Shown: piece after piece, positions 1 through 7,975 of the stretch
How the letters are laid out: each line of letters begins with the position of its first letter
Position numbering within the stretch: position 1 is the first letter of the stretch
Assembly: GCA_024398875.1 (NCBI GenBank)
Contig: JAKSIJ010000002.1
Span: 186,001-250,000 of the forward strand
Direction of reading: 5' to 3'
DNA length: 64,000 nt
From: Fibrobacter sp.
GTDB lineage: Bacteria; Fibrobacterota; Fibrobacteria; Fibrobacterales; Fibrobacteraceae
Notes under the pieces: generated by a model
Databases searched by the model: none
Seen by the model: the letters and a program-made list of their open reading frames with translations, nothing else
What the model was told of the DNA's origin: nothing
Translations under genes and position numbers: made by a program

Positions 1-873
1 GCGATTGCTAAAAAGTTTGGCGTGAAGACTTCGCAGATTATCATCGGAAATGGTTCCGACGAAATCATCGATATGGTGGGTAAGGCCTTCATTCGCCAGG
101 GTGACAACTGTGTAGGCATTACGCCTACATTCTCGGTCTACAAGTTCACGACGCTCTCAAATGGTGCGGACTTTGTGGGCGTTGGTGCAGGAGACGCCAA
201 GACGAGTTTGGATGACCTTGTCAGTGCCATCAACGACAAGACTCGCGTGGCTTTTGTTTGCAACCCGAACAACCCGACGGGCCTTTACTACAGCGAGGCG
301 GAACTCCGCGCATTTTTGAAGAAGGTTCCGTCAAATGTGCTCGTGTTCCTGGACGAGGCGTATGCGGAATTTGCGACGGCGCCCGATTATCCTGATTCCA
401 CGAAGCTCCTTGCTGAATTTCCGAACTTGTTTGTGAATCGTACCTTCAGTAAGGTTTATGGGTTGGCCGGATTACGTGTGGGTTATGCCATGGCGAGCGA
501 AGATGTCGTGAAAGCCATGTGGAAAATCAAGCCACCCTTTGACGTGAATCAGGCGGCTCAAGTGGCGGCCATTGCTGCTCTCGGCGATGCGGAACACGTT
601 GAGTCGACTCGCGCGATGAACGCTGCAGGTATCAAGGTCTTGACGGCTGCATTTGAAGGCTTTGGCTTTAAGGTGCTCTCGACACAGGGCAACTTTATTT
701 GCGTGCATGTTGGCTCGCGTGTTAAGGAACTGGTGAACTTCCTTGAATCCAAGGGCATGATTGTGCGCGGTCTTGCAAGTTTTGGTCTTCCGGAGCACAT
801 CCGCGTGACGATTGGCAAGCCCGAAGAAAATGAACTGCTGGTGGCTTTGGCAAAACAGTGGGTTAAAGGCTAG
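1..873 (+). CDS. hisC: Histidinol-phosphate aminotransferase (5'-truncated by the window edge)
   Basis: This enzyme transfers an amino group from glutamate to imidazole-acetol phosphate in histidine synthesis, using pyridoxal phosphate (PLP). The reading frame is open from base 1, so the true start lies to the left; the GTG at 22 is only an internal valine. About 290 codons are visible against a usual length near 350. The visible part has the fold-type I aminotransferase signatures: NPNNPTG in the middle, a DEAYAEF motif with the cofactor aspartate, and SKVYGLAGLRVGY, whose lysine (codon at 451-453) should hold PLP. hisN follows after 29 bases on the same strand, which supports a histidine operon. 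Identification is firm; only the N-terminus is missing. Confidence 0.93.
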   Translation, partial: AIAKKFGVKTSQIIIGNGSDEIIDMVGKAFIRQGDNCVGITPTFSVYKFTTLSNGADFVGVGAGDAKTSLDDLVSAINDKTRVAFVCNPNNPTGLYYSEAELRAFLKKVPSNVLVFLDEAYAEFATAPDYPDSTKLLAEFPNLFVNRTFSKVYGLAGLRVGYAMASEDVVKAMWKIKPPFDVNQAAQVAAIAALGDAEHVESTRAMNAAGIKVLTAAFEGFGFKVLSTQGNFICVHVGSRVKELVNFLESKGMIVRGLASFGLPEHIRVTIGKPEENELLVALAKQWVKG

Positions 874-902
874 TTCAAACGAAAAGTGAAAGGCGATATA
901 CG

Positions 903-1703
903 ATGATGGAAAATCAGGAACTTTTGAAGATTGCCTTAAAGACGGCGGAACTTGCCCAGGAGAATATCCTCAAGTACTTCCAGACCGATGTGGGCGTGGA
1001 ATGGAAGGCCGATAAAACGCCGGTAACCATCGCCGACAAGAGCTCCGAAGAAATCGCCCGTAACTTTTGGGCCAAGGAAACGCCTGGCTTTGGCGTGATT
1101 GGCGAAGAGTTCGGGATTGAAAGTCCGGATGCCGAGTACCAGTGGGTCATTGACCCTATTGATGGTACCAAGTCCTTTGTACATGGAGTTCCTCTGTTCG
1201 GGACGCTTATCGCGCTTTACAAGCGTAACATTCCAATCTGTTCCGTGATTCGCATTCCCGCAATGAATACTGCTGTGTGGGCGGTGAACGGCGGTGGCGC
1301 CTTCTTGGATGGCCGCCCGACGCACTGCTCCAAGGTTGGCCAGATGAAGGATGCCCTTGTGCTTTCCGGCACGGTTAACACGATGGAAACTGCGGGCTAT
1401 GGCGAAGGTTTTAACCGCCTGCGCCGCAGCGCAAAACTCTACCGCGGCTGGGGCGACTGCTATGGTTATTTCTTGATTGCTGCCGGTCGGGCTGAAGTGA
1501 TGCTTGACCCGGTGGTGAGTCTCTGGGATATTGCGGCATACCCGCTCTTGATGCGCGAGGCTGGGGGAGCGTTCTCTACCCTCGACGGAAAGACTGAATT
1601 GTTTGATGCTGATGGCAAACCGGTCGCTCCGATTTATGAAGGCTTTTCCAGCATCGCTACCAATGGACTTTTGCATGACGAGGCAATGTCTCTCTTGAAA
1701 TAG
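903..1703 (+). CDS. hisN: Histidinol-phosphatase, inositol monophosphatase family
   Basis: This 266-residue protein belongs to the lithium-sensitive Mg2+ phosphatase superfamily (inositol monophosphatase, CysQ, HisN). It carries GEEFG with metal-binding glutamates near residue 67, the hallmark DPIDGT near residues 85-90, and the C-terminal WDIAAYPLLMREAGG motif. Many family members act on inositol phosphate or PAP, so the sequence alone does not fix the substrate. Position directly after hisC, with only 29 bases between, makes histidinol phosphate the likely one. An AAAGG sequence lies just upstream of the ATGATG start. Confidence 0.82.
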   Translation: MMENQELLKIALKTAELAQENILKYFQTDVGVEWKADKTPVTIADKSSEEIARNFWAKETPGFGVIGEEFGIESPDAEYQWVIDPIDGTKSFVHGVPLFGTLIALYKRNIPICSVIRIPAMNTAVWAVNGGGAFLDGRPTHCSKVGQMKDALVLSGTVNTMETAGYGEGFNRLRRSAKLYRGWGDCYGYFLIAAGRAEVMLDPVVSLWDIAAYPLLMREAGGAFSTLDGKTELFDADGKPVAPIYEGFSSIATNGLLHDEAMSLLK

Positions 1704-1767
1704 GTGTTGGCATTTCCGCTGATGTTGCGTGCAGTGGATTAATCCCGGAAAAATCATTGAAAAAAAG

Positions 1768-1790
1768 AAGGCTCCTCAATGAGGAGCCTT
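1768..1790 (-). terminator. Rho-independent terminator for the pentapeptide-repeat gene
   Basis: A perfect 10-bp stem with a 3-base loop. On the minus strand it is followed by a T-rich tract, the complement of the A-run at 1760-1769. It lies between convergent genes and may also slow plus-strand transcription from hisN. Confidence 0.8.
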
Positions 1791-1814
1791 GCTTATATCC
1801 GTTAGAAGGGAAGA

Positions 1815-3248
1815 CTATTCGTCGTCATCGTCATAGGCGGCTTTCTTTTTTTTCTTTTTCTTCTTCTTCTTAGGCATAGCATCGTCTGCTACCTTAGAAT
1901 CCTTCTTCTTCTTTTCTACGATCACTTCAGCAGCCTTTTCACCACGCTTGGTAAATCCGTATGCACGAGGTTCGAAACCGCCGGGGAACTTGGTCTTGTT
2001 GTCATAGATGACATGCTTTGCCGTGAACTTATCAATCTTCGCCTTGGAAAGGTCTGCACCAGAGAAGTCCACATCTTCCATCTTGGTATCGGCGTCAATC
2101 TTCACGCCCTGCATGTTGGCGTTGAGGAAGCTCACCTTGATGAGTTTTGCACCAGCGAGGCTCACACCAGACATCTGGGCCAGGTTGAAGTCGGAACGTT
2201 CAATGGTGGAGTTGGCAAAGTTGGCCTTGGTCAAGTCAGCCTTATCGAAGATGCTCTTGAAGATGTAGGCACCATCAAAGACGGACTTCATCATGATGGC
2301 TTCCTTGAAGATGTTCTTTTCAACGGAAGCATCGTAGAAGGAGGCTTTGTCCAACTTGGTCTTTTCGAAGTTGTTCTTGGAAACTTCACTCTTATCGAAT
2401 ACCACGCCAGTCAGGTCCTGGCCGCCAAACTGCATGTTCTTGACGGTGGCCTGGGCGAACTTGGCCCTCTGGAGCTGGGTCTTGGAAAGGTCCACATCGT
2501 TGAATTCAGTGAGGGAGAGGTCTGCATCCTGAAGGTTCACGTTGTTGAACTTCACACCACTGAAGTTGGCTTGAGAAAGACCGGCCTTGGAGAAGTTCAC
2601 ATTGTCAAAGTCAGCGCCCTTGAAGTTTGCGGCAATGAGGTTGCAAGCCGTAAAGTCGGTCTTCACGAGGATGGCCTTGCGGAAGTCGGAATTAGCAATC
2701 AAGGAACGGGAGAAGTTTGCACCACTCAGGTTGGTCTTGCTGAAATCGGCGCTGGTCAGGTCCACGTCCATCACGGAGGCCTGGGTCAAGTCTGCCTTGG
2801 CGAAATTCACCTGGTCGGAAACCTTCATTGCGTCCAGGCGGGCGTTCTTCAAGTTTGCTTCAGGAAATTCGCTATCCAGAAGGGTGGCACGATAGAGGTT
2901 TGCCTCTTCCATGTCGGCACCCTTGAAGGAGGAACTACGAATATCGGCACCACTGATGGTGGCTTTTCTCAGGTCGGCATCCTTAAACTTTGCGTTACTG
3001 ATAACGGCATTCTGGAAAGAGACTCCAGAGAGCTCGGCACCCGTGAAATTCGGGGCATCACCGGCAGCACGCTGGAAGTCGGTCACATTCTTAACGGCTT
3101 TTGCGTTAGTGAAGTTAAAACCATCGATACGTTTGTCGCGGAAAGAAGTGTTGAGCTCCTGGCCGGAATAGTCACCCTGTGCAAAGCCACTAATGGCAAG
3201 TGCACCGATGAGGCAAAGCCCAAACTTTGAAATCTTCATCATATTCAT
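1815..3248 (-). CDS. Secreted pentapeptide-repeat protein with Lys-rich and Asp-rich tail
   Basis: This 477-residue protein starts at the ATG at 3248, which has a good AAGGGA site upstream and opens a signal peptide (about residues 3-24). Upstream in-frame ATGs lack both. Most of the mature protein is pentapeptide repeats of the A(D/N)LXX type, such as ANFKGADFDNVNFSKAGLSQ, predicted to fold as a right-handed quadrilateral beta-helix. Near the C-terminus a run of ten lysines is followed by a short DDDDE end. Pentapeptide proteins range from DNA mimics to unknown secreted forms; the signal peptide argues for a periplasmic or surface role. Function is unknown. Confidence 0.85.
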   Translation of the reverse strand: MNMMKISKFGLCLIGALAISGFAQGDYSGQELNTSFRDKRIDGFNFTNAKAVKNVTDFQRAAGDAPNFTGAELSGVSFQNAVISNAKFKDADLRKATISGADIRSSSFKGADMEEANLYRATLLDSEFPEANLKNARLDAMKVSDQVNFAKADLTQASVMDVDLTSADFSKTNLSGANFSRSLIANSDFRKAILVKTDFTACNLIAANFKGADFDNVNFSKAGLSQANFSGVKFNNVNLQDADLSLTEFNDVDLSKTQLQRAKFAQATVKNMQFGGQDLTGVVFDKSEVSKNNFEKTKLDKASFYDASVEKNIFKEAIMMKSVFDGAYIFKSIFDKADLTKANFANSTIERSDFNLAQMSGVSLAGAKLIKVSFLNANMQGVKIDADTKMEDVDFSGADLSKAKIDKFTAKHVIYDNKTKFPGGFEPRAYGFTKRGEKAAEVIVEKKKKDSKVADDAMPKKKKKKKKKKAAYDDDDE

Positions 3249-3447
3249 AGTATTCCCTTTTATGGATTTGACCAAATAACGGATATACCTAAAATAACTA
3301 AAAAAAGTCCATAAAATGCCAGAAAAACAAAAAAACATGGGTAAATTTCGGTTAACCACGGAAAAAAGACGAAAAAACGAAGGAAATGCGGTTTTTGGCT
3401 AAAAAAAGAAGATAATCTACTGTTTTAATGCTAACTTTTAAGGGAAA

Positions 3448-4647
3448 ATGTCCAATTTCAAGTCCAAAACTTATGACGCCATTGTCTGTGGGGCCGGCCC
3501 TGCAGGCTTGATGGCGGCATGTACCCTTGCCCGATTGACGGGTGGGGCAAAGAATGTGTTGCTTTTGGACAAGAAGGATCCCTGGAAAGAGCCTATTTTT
3601 TGCGCAGAGGCTGTATCGACGGATCGCTTGAGCGCCTTGTGGCCTATAGATGGGTCCTGGGTTCGAGGATCAATCTCTGGAATATACTTTACCTCTCCAA
3701 AGGGGCATCGGGCTGAGTTTTACAGCAAGGACTGCGGTTCTCTGCTGGACCGTTCCAAGTTCCATCGGGCACTGGCGGATGGATGTGCCGCTGCTGGCGT
3801 GGAGTGCCAGTTCCGCGGGCTAGTGAAATCCCTGGATCGTTTAGAATCGGGAGATTGGACCCTAAAAGTTTCTGTGGAAGGCGAGGAAGAGGAACTGCAG
3901 GCCAGAGTGGTGATTGACGCTACGGGCCCCGGTTCCAGACTCACCCACGGAATTCCCGAACTGGAAGGTATTGAATCCGGAGATACGGATTTGGAGCCTG
4001 CTATTTTTGCGGTGGCGGAAGGCATCAAGCACAGCCGGGAGCATATTGAACTGTTCTTTGGAAGTGAGTTCCCCTCGGGCTATGGCTGGATTTTCCCTCG
4101 GGATGGAGTGGAAGTCAATATCGGGTTTGTGCTAGGGAAGGATGTGAAGCTTGGAAAATCCCTGCGTGAAAAACTGCAGGAGTTTATCGGGACGCACTAT
4201 CCGGAGGCGAAGGTCAAAGCTGTGTATGGCGGCATGATTGCCTGTGGGCAATCCACAAAGCCCATGGCTTTGCACGGCCTTTTCAAGGCCGGGGATGCCG
4301 CCAGTTGCGTGAACCCCATCAGCCGCTCCGGCATTGTGGAAGCACTCCTTTGCGGTAAGGTTGTGGCGGAGTCCGCCAAGGAATGGCTGGAGGCGACCTC
4401 TGCAGAAGGCCGCAAGGCAGCTGAGGAATCGGCCCTGAGGCGCTGGATGGACGCTCTCGGAAAATCCCATTTGCAGATTGCCCGCGCGAAGCCCGGTTTC
4501 AATTCCATTACCGACAAGCAGTTTGACCGCGCCGCCGAGAAGTTGTCCAAACTCCCTCGGGAAAAACAGACCTTGATTCGCATCTTCTGGACTGTCCTGT
4601 GGAGCTGTCCGTCCCTCATTTGGAAGATGCGCTCTTTTTTGCATTAG
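3448..4647 (+). CDS. FAD-dependent oxidoreductase, geranylgeranyl reductase-like
   Basis: This 399-residue flavoprotein begins with an FAD-binding Rossmann motif (GAGPAGLMAA near residue 16). It has the family's later ATGPGSRL segment and a C-terminal GDAASCVNPISRSGIVEAL motif that contacts FAD. The layout matches geranylgeranyl reductase and related isoprenoid or quinone-modifying enzymes. An AAGGGAAA site precedes the ATG at 3448. SufE follows 10 bases downstream, with two more genes behind it on the same strand, so they are probably cotranscribed. The actual substrate cannot be told from the sequence; hydrogenation of an isoprenoid chain is the family expectation. Confidence 0.72.
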   Translation: MSNFKSKTYDAIVCGAGPAGLMAACTLARLTGGAKNVLLLDKKDPWKEPIFCAEAVSTDRLSALWPIDGSWVRGSISGIYFTSPKGHRAEFYSKDCGSLLDRSKFHRALADGCAAAGVECQFRGLVKSLDRLESGDWTLKVSVEGEEEELQARVVIDATGPGSRLTHGIPELEGIESGDTDLEPAIFAVAEGIKHSREHIELFFGSEFPSGYGWIFPRDGVEVNIGFVLGKDVKLGKSLREKLQEFIGTHYPEAKVKAVYGGMIACGQSTKPMALHGLFKAGDAASCVNPISRSGIVEALLCGKVVAESAKEWLEATSAEGRKAAEESALRRWMDALGKSHLQIARAKPGFNSITDKQFDRAAEKLSKLPREKQTLIRIFWTVLWSCPSLIWKMRSFLH

Positions 4648-4657
4648 AGTTACTGGC

Positions 4658-5104
4658 ATGGCGAGTGAGATTGAAAATCGTTTGAATGAGATTCGGGAGA
4701 AGTTTGCTTCTTTCGGGGATCCGGACGACAAGTGGAAATACTTGCTGGATTTGGCCCGCGCCCATCAGGGAATGGATGCCGCGTTGAAGGCGGAGAAGTT
4801 CATCATCCAGGGCTGTGCCTCTACCATGTACCTCGTGCCTAAGTACTTGGACGGGAAAATCCATTTTGAGATGGATGTGGAAGGGGGAACCACGAATCCT
4901 CTGATTAGCCGCGGGCTGGGCGCCCTGGCGCTGCGAGTCTATAACGACACCGCCCCTGCAGAAATTCTTGCTGTGGATCCGGCCTTCTTTCAGCAGATTG
5001 GCTTGAATGTGGGTCTCTCGCCAACCCGTTCCAATGGATTTGCGAGTCTTTTGAAACAGATTTATTTGTATGCACGCGTCTTTGACGCCATTAGCAAAAA
5101 GTAG
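4658..5104 (+). CDS. sufE: SufE-like sulfur acceptor protein
   Basis: This 148-residue protein has the size and layout of SufE, which takes persulfide sulfur from a cysteine desulfurase for Fe-S cluster assembly. The key cysteine sits in FIIQGCAST (about residue 52), which matches the VQGCQS loop of SufE proteins. A later GLSPTRSNGFASLL segment also fits the family's conserved C-terminal part. No cysteine desulfurase or SufBCD genes are visible in the window. The gene sits 10 bases after the flavoprotein gene and 7 bases before the next reading frame. Confidence 0.82.
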   Translation: MASEIENRLNEIREKFASFGDPDDKWKYLLDLARAHQGMDAALKAEKFIIQGCASTMYLVPKYLDGKIHFEMDVEGGTTNPLISRGLGALALRVYNDTAPAEILAVDPAFFQQIGLNVGLSPTRSNGFASLLKQIYLYARVFDAISKK

Positions 5105-5111
5105 GTAAGCT

Positions 5112-5693
5112 ATGTTCAGTTTCTTGAATGGAAAAAGCCCTTTTGATGAGGCGGAAGAAAAACTGGAAGCAGGCGAGGTGGTGAATGGCCGCCCCAAGCT
5201 TCCTAAGGCTCCGGCCATGGGTTGGCAGGATGGACTCTTCCTCCTGGTGATTATCGCCCTCATTGTGGGCGGTTACGAATACTACCAGTATTCCAAGGCG
5301 AAAAGCGCAGAGACTTTTGCTCGCTGCGACGCCCAGTATGTGGCTGCGGCTGAAAAACCGGAAATGCTCTTGGAAGCGGAAGCCTGCTACGACAGCACTT
5401 GGACTTTAGGGTTTGTCAGCGATTCCATGGAAGTGCTGCGTCAGAACCGCATGGGCGAAATTGCAGACAAACGAACCTTGATGAAGGATTTGCTTGCGGA
5501 TGCAAAACTCGATTTGAAGGATGGTGATACCGCTAAGGCTGTGAAGGCTATTCAGGAATACAACGGCCCCATGCTTTTGGTGGGTGACGATGTTGAAGCG
5601 TGGAAGCAGATTGCCACTATGAAGGTTGGTGAAACTGCGCAGGATTCTGCCGCTGTTGCTGCTGATTCGTCTGTTGCTACGGAACAGAAATAA
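5112..5693 (+). CDS. Hypothetical single-pass membrane protein
   Basis: This 193-residue protein is not recognised. Residues 1-36 are hydrophilic and charged. One hydrophobic segment (about residues 38-55) follows, then GYEYYQYSK and a mostly charged C-terminal domain. The domain includes one cysteine pair (ARCDAQ and EACYDS) and ends in an Ala/Ser-rich tail. It could be a bitopic inner-membrane protein with its C-terminal domain in the periplasm. Spacing of 7 bases after sufE suggests one transcript. The alanine-rich tail overlaps the reading frame of the next gene only if an unlikely upstream start is used. Confidence 0.6.
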   Translation: MFSFLNGKSPFDEAEEKLEAGEVVNGRPKLPKAPAMGWQDGLFLLVIIALIVGGYEYYQYSKAKSAETFARCDAQYVAAAEKPEMLLEAEACYDSTWTLGFVSDSMEVLRQNRMGEIADKRTLMKDLLADAKLDLKDGDTAKAVKAIQEYNGPMLLVGDDVEAWKQIATMKVGETAQDSAAVAADSSVATEQK

Positions 5694-5709
5694 GGTGACG
5701 GCCGCTGTT

Positions 5710-6786
5710 ATGTTGGTAAATGTGCGGCGGCTGTTCCTTTTTACAATGTTTTTTTGCGGGCTTGCTTTTGCGGGCCCCATTTCTGCATTGAACGGTTTTT
5801 TGGATTGGATGGATTCTTGCGAACTTGCAAGCCTTGATACCAACTATGTGATGCCCCACAAGCAGTGGTGGCGCATTGCCTATATCAATTCCTTTAGCAA
5901 CACGAACATGAACGTGCGTTCCTTTGAACCCATGTATGGCGTGGAAGGGAATCTCAATGCAGAGACAAGGCTCCATTTGGCGGGATCGGTGGCTTTCCGC
6001 GGATTGGGCTACACTTACACCTACGACATGGACCATCAGGACATGAGCATGATGTTCAACTATTACGGGAATGTTTTTGGTGGGGAAATCCTGTTCAACC
6101 GGACAAAATCCATGCACGGCCCCCTTTCTATTTACAACTGGCTTGAACTTGAAGAGGAATTGTATGGACTGGTGAATACGGATGTGGACGTGGAAGGCAG
6201 CGACATGAGCTACTATAACGTATTGACGGATTTCTACGTGGTGCTGAATGACGAAAAATTTTCCTTCCCGGCGGCTTTGGGCTATTCCCATTTGCAGAAG
6301 AAAAGCGCGGGGAGTATTATTCTGGGCGGTGGCTATGTTTATAGCGGAACATCGGTGCGGAATCCGGCCTTGCAGTACATCTGGGGAGGCTTGAAGCACT
6401 TCTCCATTCGGGAGGCGGCATTGGGTGCGGGCTATGGATACAACTTTGCGTACAGATTAGGTGCAGAACATTATCTTCTGTTTCACTTCTCCCTGGTGCC
6501 TCTTGTGACGGTGTGGAACTACTACGACGACCATTACGAGGAGTATCAGGAGGACGCCACTTTTAAGGAGAGGGATTCTGATGAGACGACCTGGCTTTGG
6601 GACGATATCACTAATGATGAAATCCAGATTATCTGGATGTTCCGCAATTCTCTCAACTACAACTACAAGAACTTTTTTGCAGGCATGAACAGCTTCTTTG
6701 CTCGGCAGACATTGAGCAAGGGCGACGATTTGGACTACGAAGTGGATCTGTGGATTTTGCGGGCCTTCGTGGGCGTGAGATTCTAA
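5710..6786 (+). CDS. Putative outer-membrane beta-barrel protein
   Basis: An unrecognised 358-residue protein. The chosen ATG at 5710 opens a clear signal peptide (about 20 residues, ending FCGLAFA-G). An in-frame ATG at 5626 would bury it behind a basic, leucine-rich stretch inside the previous gene, and a GTG at 5695 is also possible. The mature part is rich in aromatic residues and glycine with alternating hydrophobic and polar residues, such as GAGYGYNFAYRLGAEHYLLFHFSLVPL, and ends in an aromatic residue pair (VRF). That pattern fits an outer-membrane barrel. It is the last gene of the run that starts at 3448 and is followed by a hairpin terminator. Confidence 0.6.
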   Translation: MLVNVRRLFLFTMFFCGLAFAGPISALNGFLDWMDSCELASLDTNYVMPHKQWWRIAYINSFSNTNMNVRSFEPMYGVEGNLNAETRLHLAGSVAFRGLGYTYTYDMDHQDMSMMFNYYGNVFGGEILFNRTKSMHGPLSIYNWLELEEELYGLVNTDVDVEGSDMSYYNVLTDFYVVLNDEKFSFPAALGYSHLQKKSAGSIILGGGYVYSGTSVRNPALQYIWGGLKHFSIREAALGAGYGYNFAYRLGAEHYLLFHFSLVPLVTVWNYYDDHYEEYQEDATFKERDSDETTWLWDDITNDEIQIIWMFRNSLNYNYKNFFAGMNSFFARQTLSKGDDLDYEVDLWILRAFVGVRF

Positions 6787-6806
6787 TAGAGAGTTGGATG
6801 AAAAAA

Positions 6807-6827
6807 GGCTTTCCCTGAGGGAAAGCC
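6807..6827. terminator. Bidirectional hairpin terminator
   Basis: A perfect 9-bp stem with a 3-base loop lies between the convergent barrel-protein gene and purC. Six A residues on its left serve as the U-tract for minus-strand transcripts; a short TTTT lies 5 bases beyond its right side. Confidence 0.72.
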
Positions 6828-6866
6828 AAAAGTTTTCGCGGACATGCCGCCAGACTGAGATCTCTA

Positions 6867-6899
6867 TTAAAGTTCAGGCTGCTTGCCGGTGAGGCGCAC
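6867..6899 (-). pseudogene. Stranded copy of the purC 3' end (last ten codons plus stop)
   Basis: Read on the minus strand, this stretch encodes VRLTGKQPEL-stop, exactly the last ten residues and stop of the functional purC gene that ends at 6959. Nine of the ten codons differ synonymously. Here the codons (GTG, CGC, CTC, ACC, GGC, AAG) match the codon style of the purC body. The functional gene's terminal codons (GTT, AGA, ACA, GGA, AAA, CCA) do not. The simplest reading is that this is the original tail, displaced by the palindromic element between the two copies. It has no start and is not a gene by itself. Confidence 0.85.
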
Positions 6900-6999
6900 G
6901 TGTCATCCCGTACTTGATACGGGATCTGCCTGTTGAATTTCAACAGGCAAAATTTTTGTTAGAGCTCTGGCTGTTTTCCTGTCAGTCTAACAAAAATTT
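6900..6999. repeat. Palindromic element inserted at the purC 3' end (three hairpins)
   Basis: Three hairpins stand side by side. The first (6905-6925) pairs ATCCCGTA with its complement across a 5-base loop. The second (6928-6948) pairs GCCTGTTGA with its complement across 3 bases. The third has perfect 14-bp arms at 6950-6963 and 6986-6999; its right part lies in the final codons of purC and its left part just beyond the stop. The recoding of the purC tail starts where the right arm starts. No open reading frame is present. The second hairpin followed by AAAATTTTT could also act as a plus-strand terminator. Confidence 0.7.
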
Positions 7000-7843
7000 C
7001 CACGTACTTGTCGAGGGTGTTCTTCACCACGTCGGCAGGAATTTCCGGACCCGGGTAGCACTTTCCCCAGTCCAAGGTTTCGAGCCAGTCGCGGATGTAC
7101 TGCTTGTCGAAGCTTTCCTGGTTCTTGCCCACCTGGTACTTGTCGGCAGGCCAGTAGCGGCTGGAGTCCGGAGTGAGGACTTCGTCGATGAGGATGGTTT
7201 CGCCATCGATTTCACCAAATTCGAACTTGGTGTCGGCGAGGATGATGCCCTTGGAGGCGGCGTAGTCGCGGGCCTTGGTGTAGATTTCAAGAGACATGTC
7301 GCGGAGGGTTGTTGCCACCTTTTCGCCAACGATGTCGAAGGTCTGCTCGAAACTGATGTTTTCGTCGTGACCCACATCCGGCTTGGTGCTGGGCGTGTAG
7401 AGCGGCTTCTCCAACTTCTGGCAGAGCTGCATGTTGCTGGGGAGCACGTGACCGCAGATGCGGCCCGTCTTCTGGTAGTCCTTCCAGCCGGAACCCACGA
7501 TGTAGCCGCGGACGATGCATTCCACGGAGTGGCGGTTGGCCTTCTTCACAATCATGGAGCGGCCGCGGAGGTAGTCGGCGTGCTTCTTCAAGACTTCGGG
7601 ATATTCGTTCACGTCGGCGGTGATGAGGTGGTTCTTCATGCCGAGGTGCTGGAACCAGAAGAGGGACAGCTGGTTCAGGATCTTGCCCTTGCCCGGAATG
7701 GGGGTGGGGAGGACCACGTCAAAGGCGGAGAGACGGTCGCTGGCGACCATCAGGAAGCTGTCGCCCAGGTCGTACATGTCGCGTACTTTACCCTGGTGGA
7801 ACAGCGGAACTTCAGTAATCGGGGTATCAAATTTTAAACTCAT
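6959..7843 (-). CDS. purC: Phosphoribosylaminoimidazole-succinocarboxamide synthase (SAICAR synthase)
   Basis: This 294-residue cytoplasmic enzyme joins aspartate to CAIR in purine synthesis, using ATP. The N-terminus has the family HQGKVRDMYDLGD segment and the SDRLSAFDVVLP motif. The middle has the SAICAR-synthase signature IVRGYIVGSGWKDYQ, and LADTKFEFG with a metal-binding region follows. Length matches the long form of the family. The final ten codons use rare-looking synonyms compared with the rest and form one arm of an inverted repeat that covers the stop codon; an older copy of the tail lies at 6867-6899. No strong ribosome site is seen before the ATG at 7843. Confidence 0.95.
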   Translation of the reverse strand: MSLKFDTPITEVPLFHQGKVRDMYDLGDSFLMVASDRLSAFDVVLPTPIPGKGKILNQLSLFWFQHLGMKNHLITADVNEYPEVLKKHADYLRGRSMIVKKANRHSVECIVRGYIVGSGWKDYQKTGRICGHVLPSNMQLCQKLEKPLYTPSTKPDVGHDENISFEQTFDIVGEKVATTLRDMSLEIYTKARDYAASKGIILADTKFEFGEIDGETILIDEVLTPDSSRYWPADKYQVGKNQESFDKQYIRDWLETLDWGKCYPGPEIPADVVKNTLDKYVEIFVRLTGKQPEL

Positions 7844-7975
7844 AGTACTTGATAATTTAGAAAAAAGGGTAGATATTTGCTAGTGGAGCGAATGGGAAGG
7901 TTTTTGTGTGATATGCCGTTCATGTCAACCCATTATTTTGTATTTTAGTGCTAACTTGTTGATGGAGAATAAGTT

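Noticed and set aside
2013-3230. Long plus-strand open frame of 405 codons opposite the pentapeptide-repeat gene
   Set aside because: It is the antisense shadow of a 5-residue periodic gene. It shows only the mirrored repeat pattern and has no ribosome site.
6900-6948. Riboswitch upstream of or within purC
   Set aside because: The structure is downstream of the purC stop, not in its leader; no purine-aptamer core is seen.
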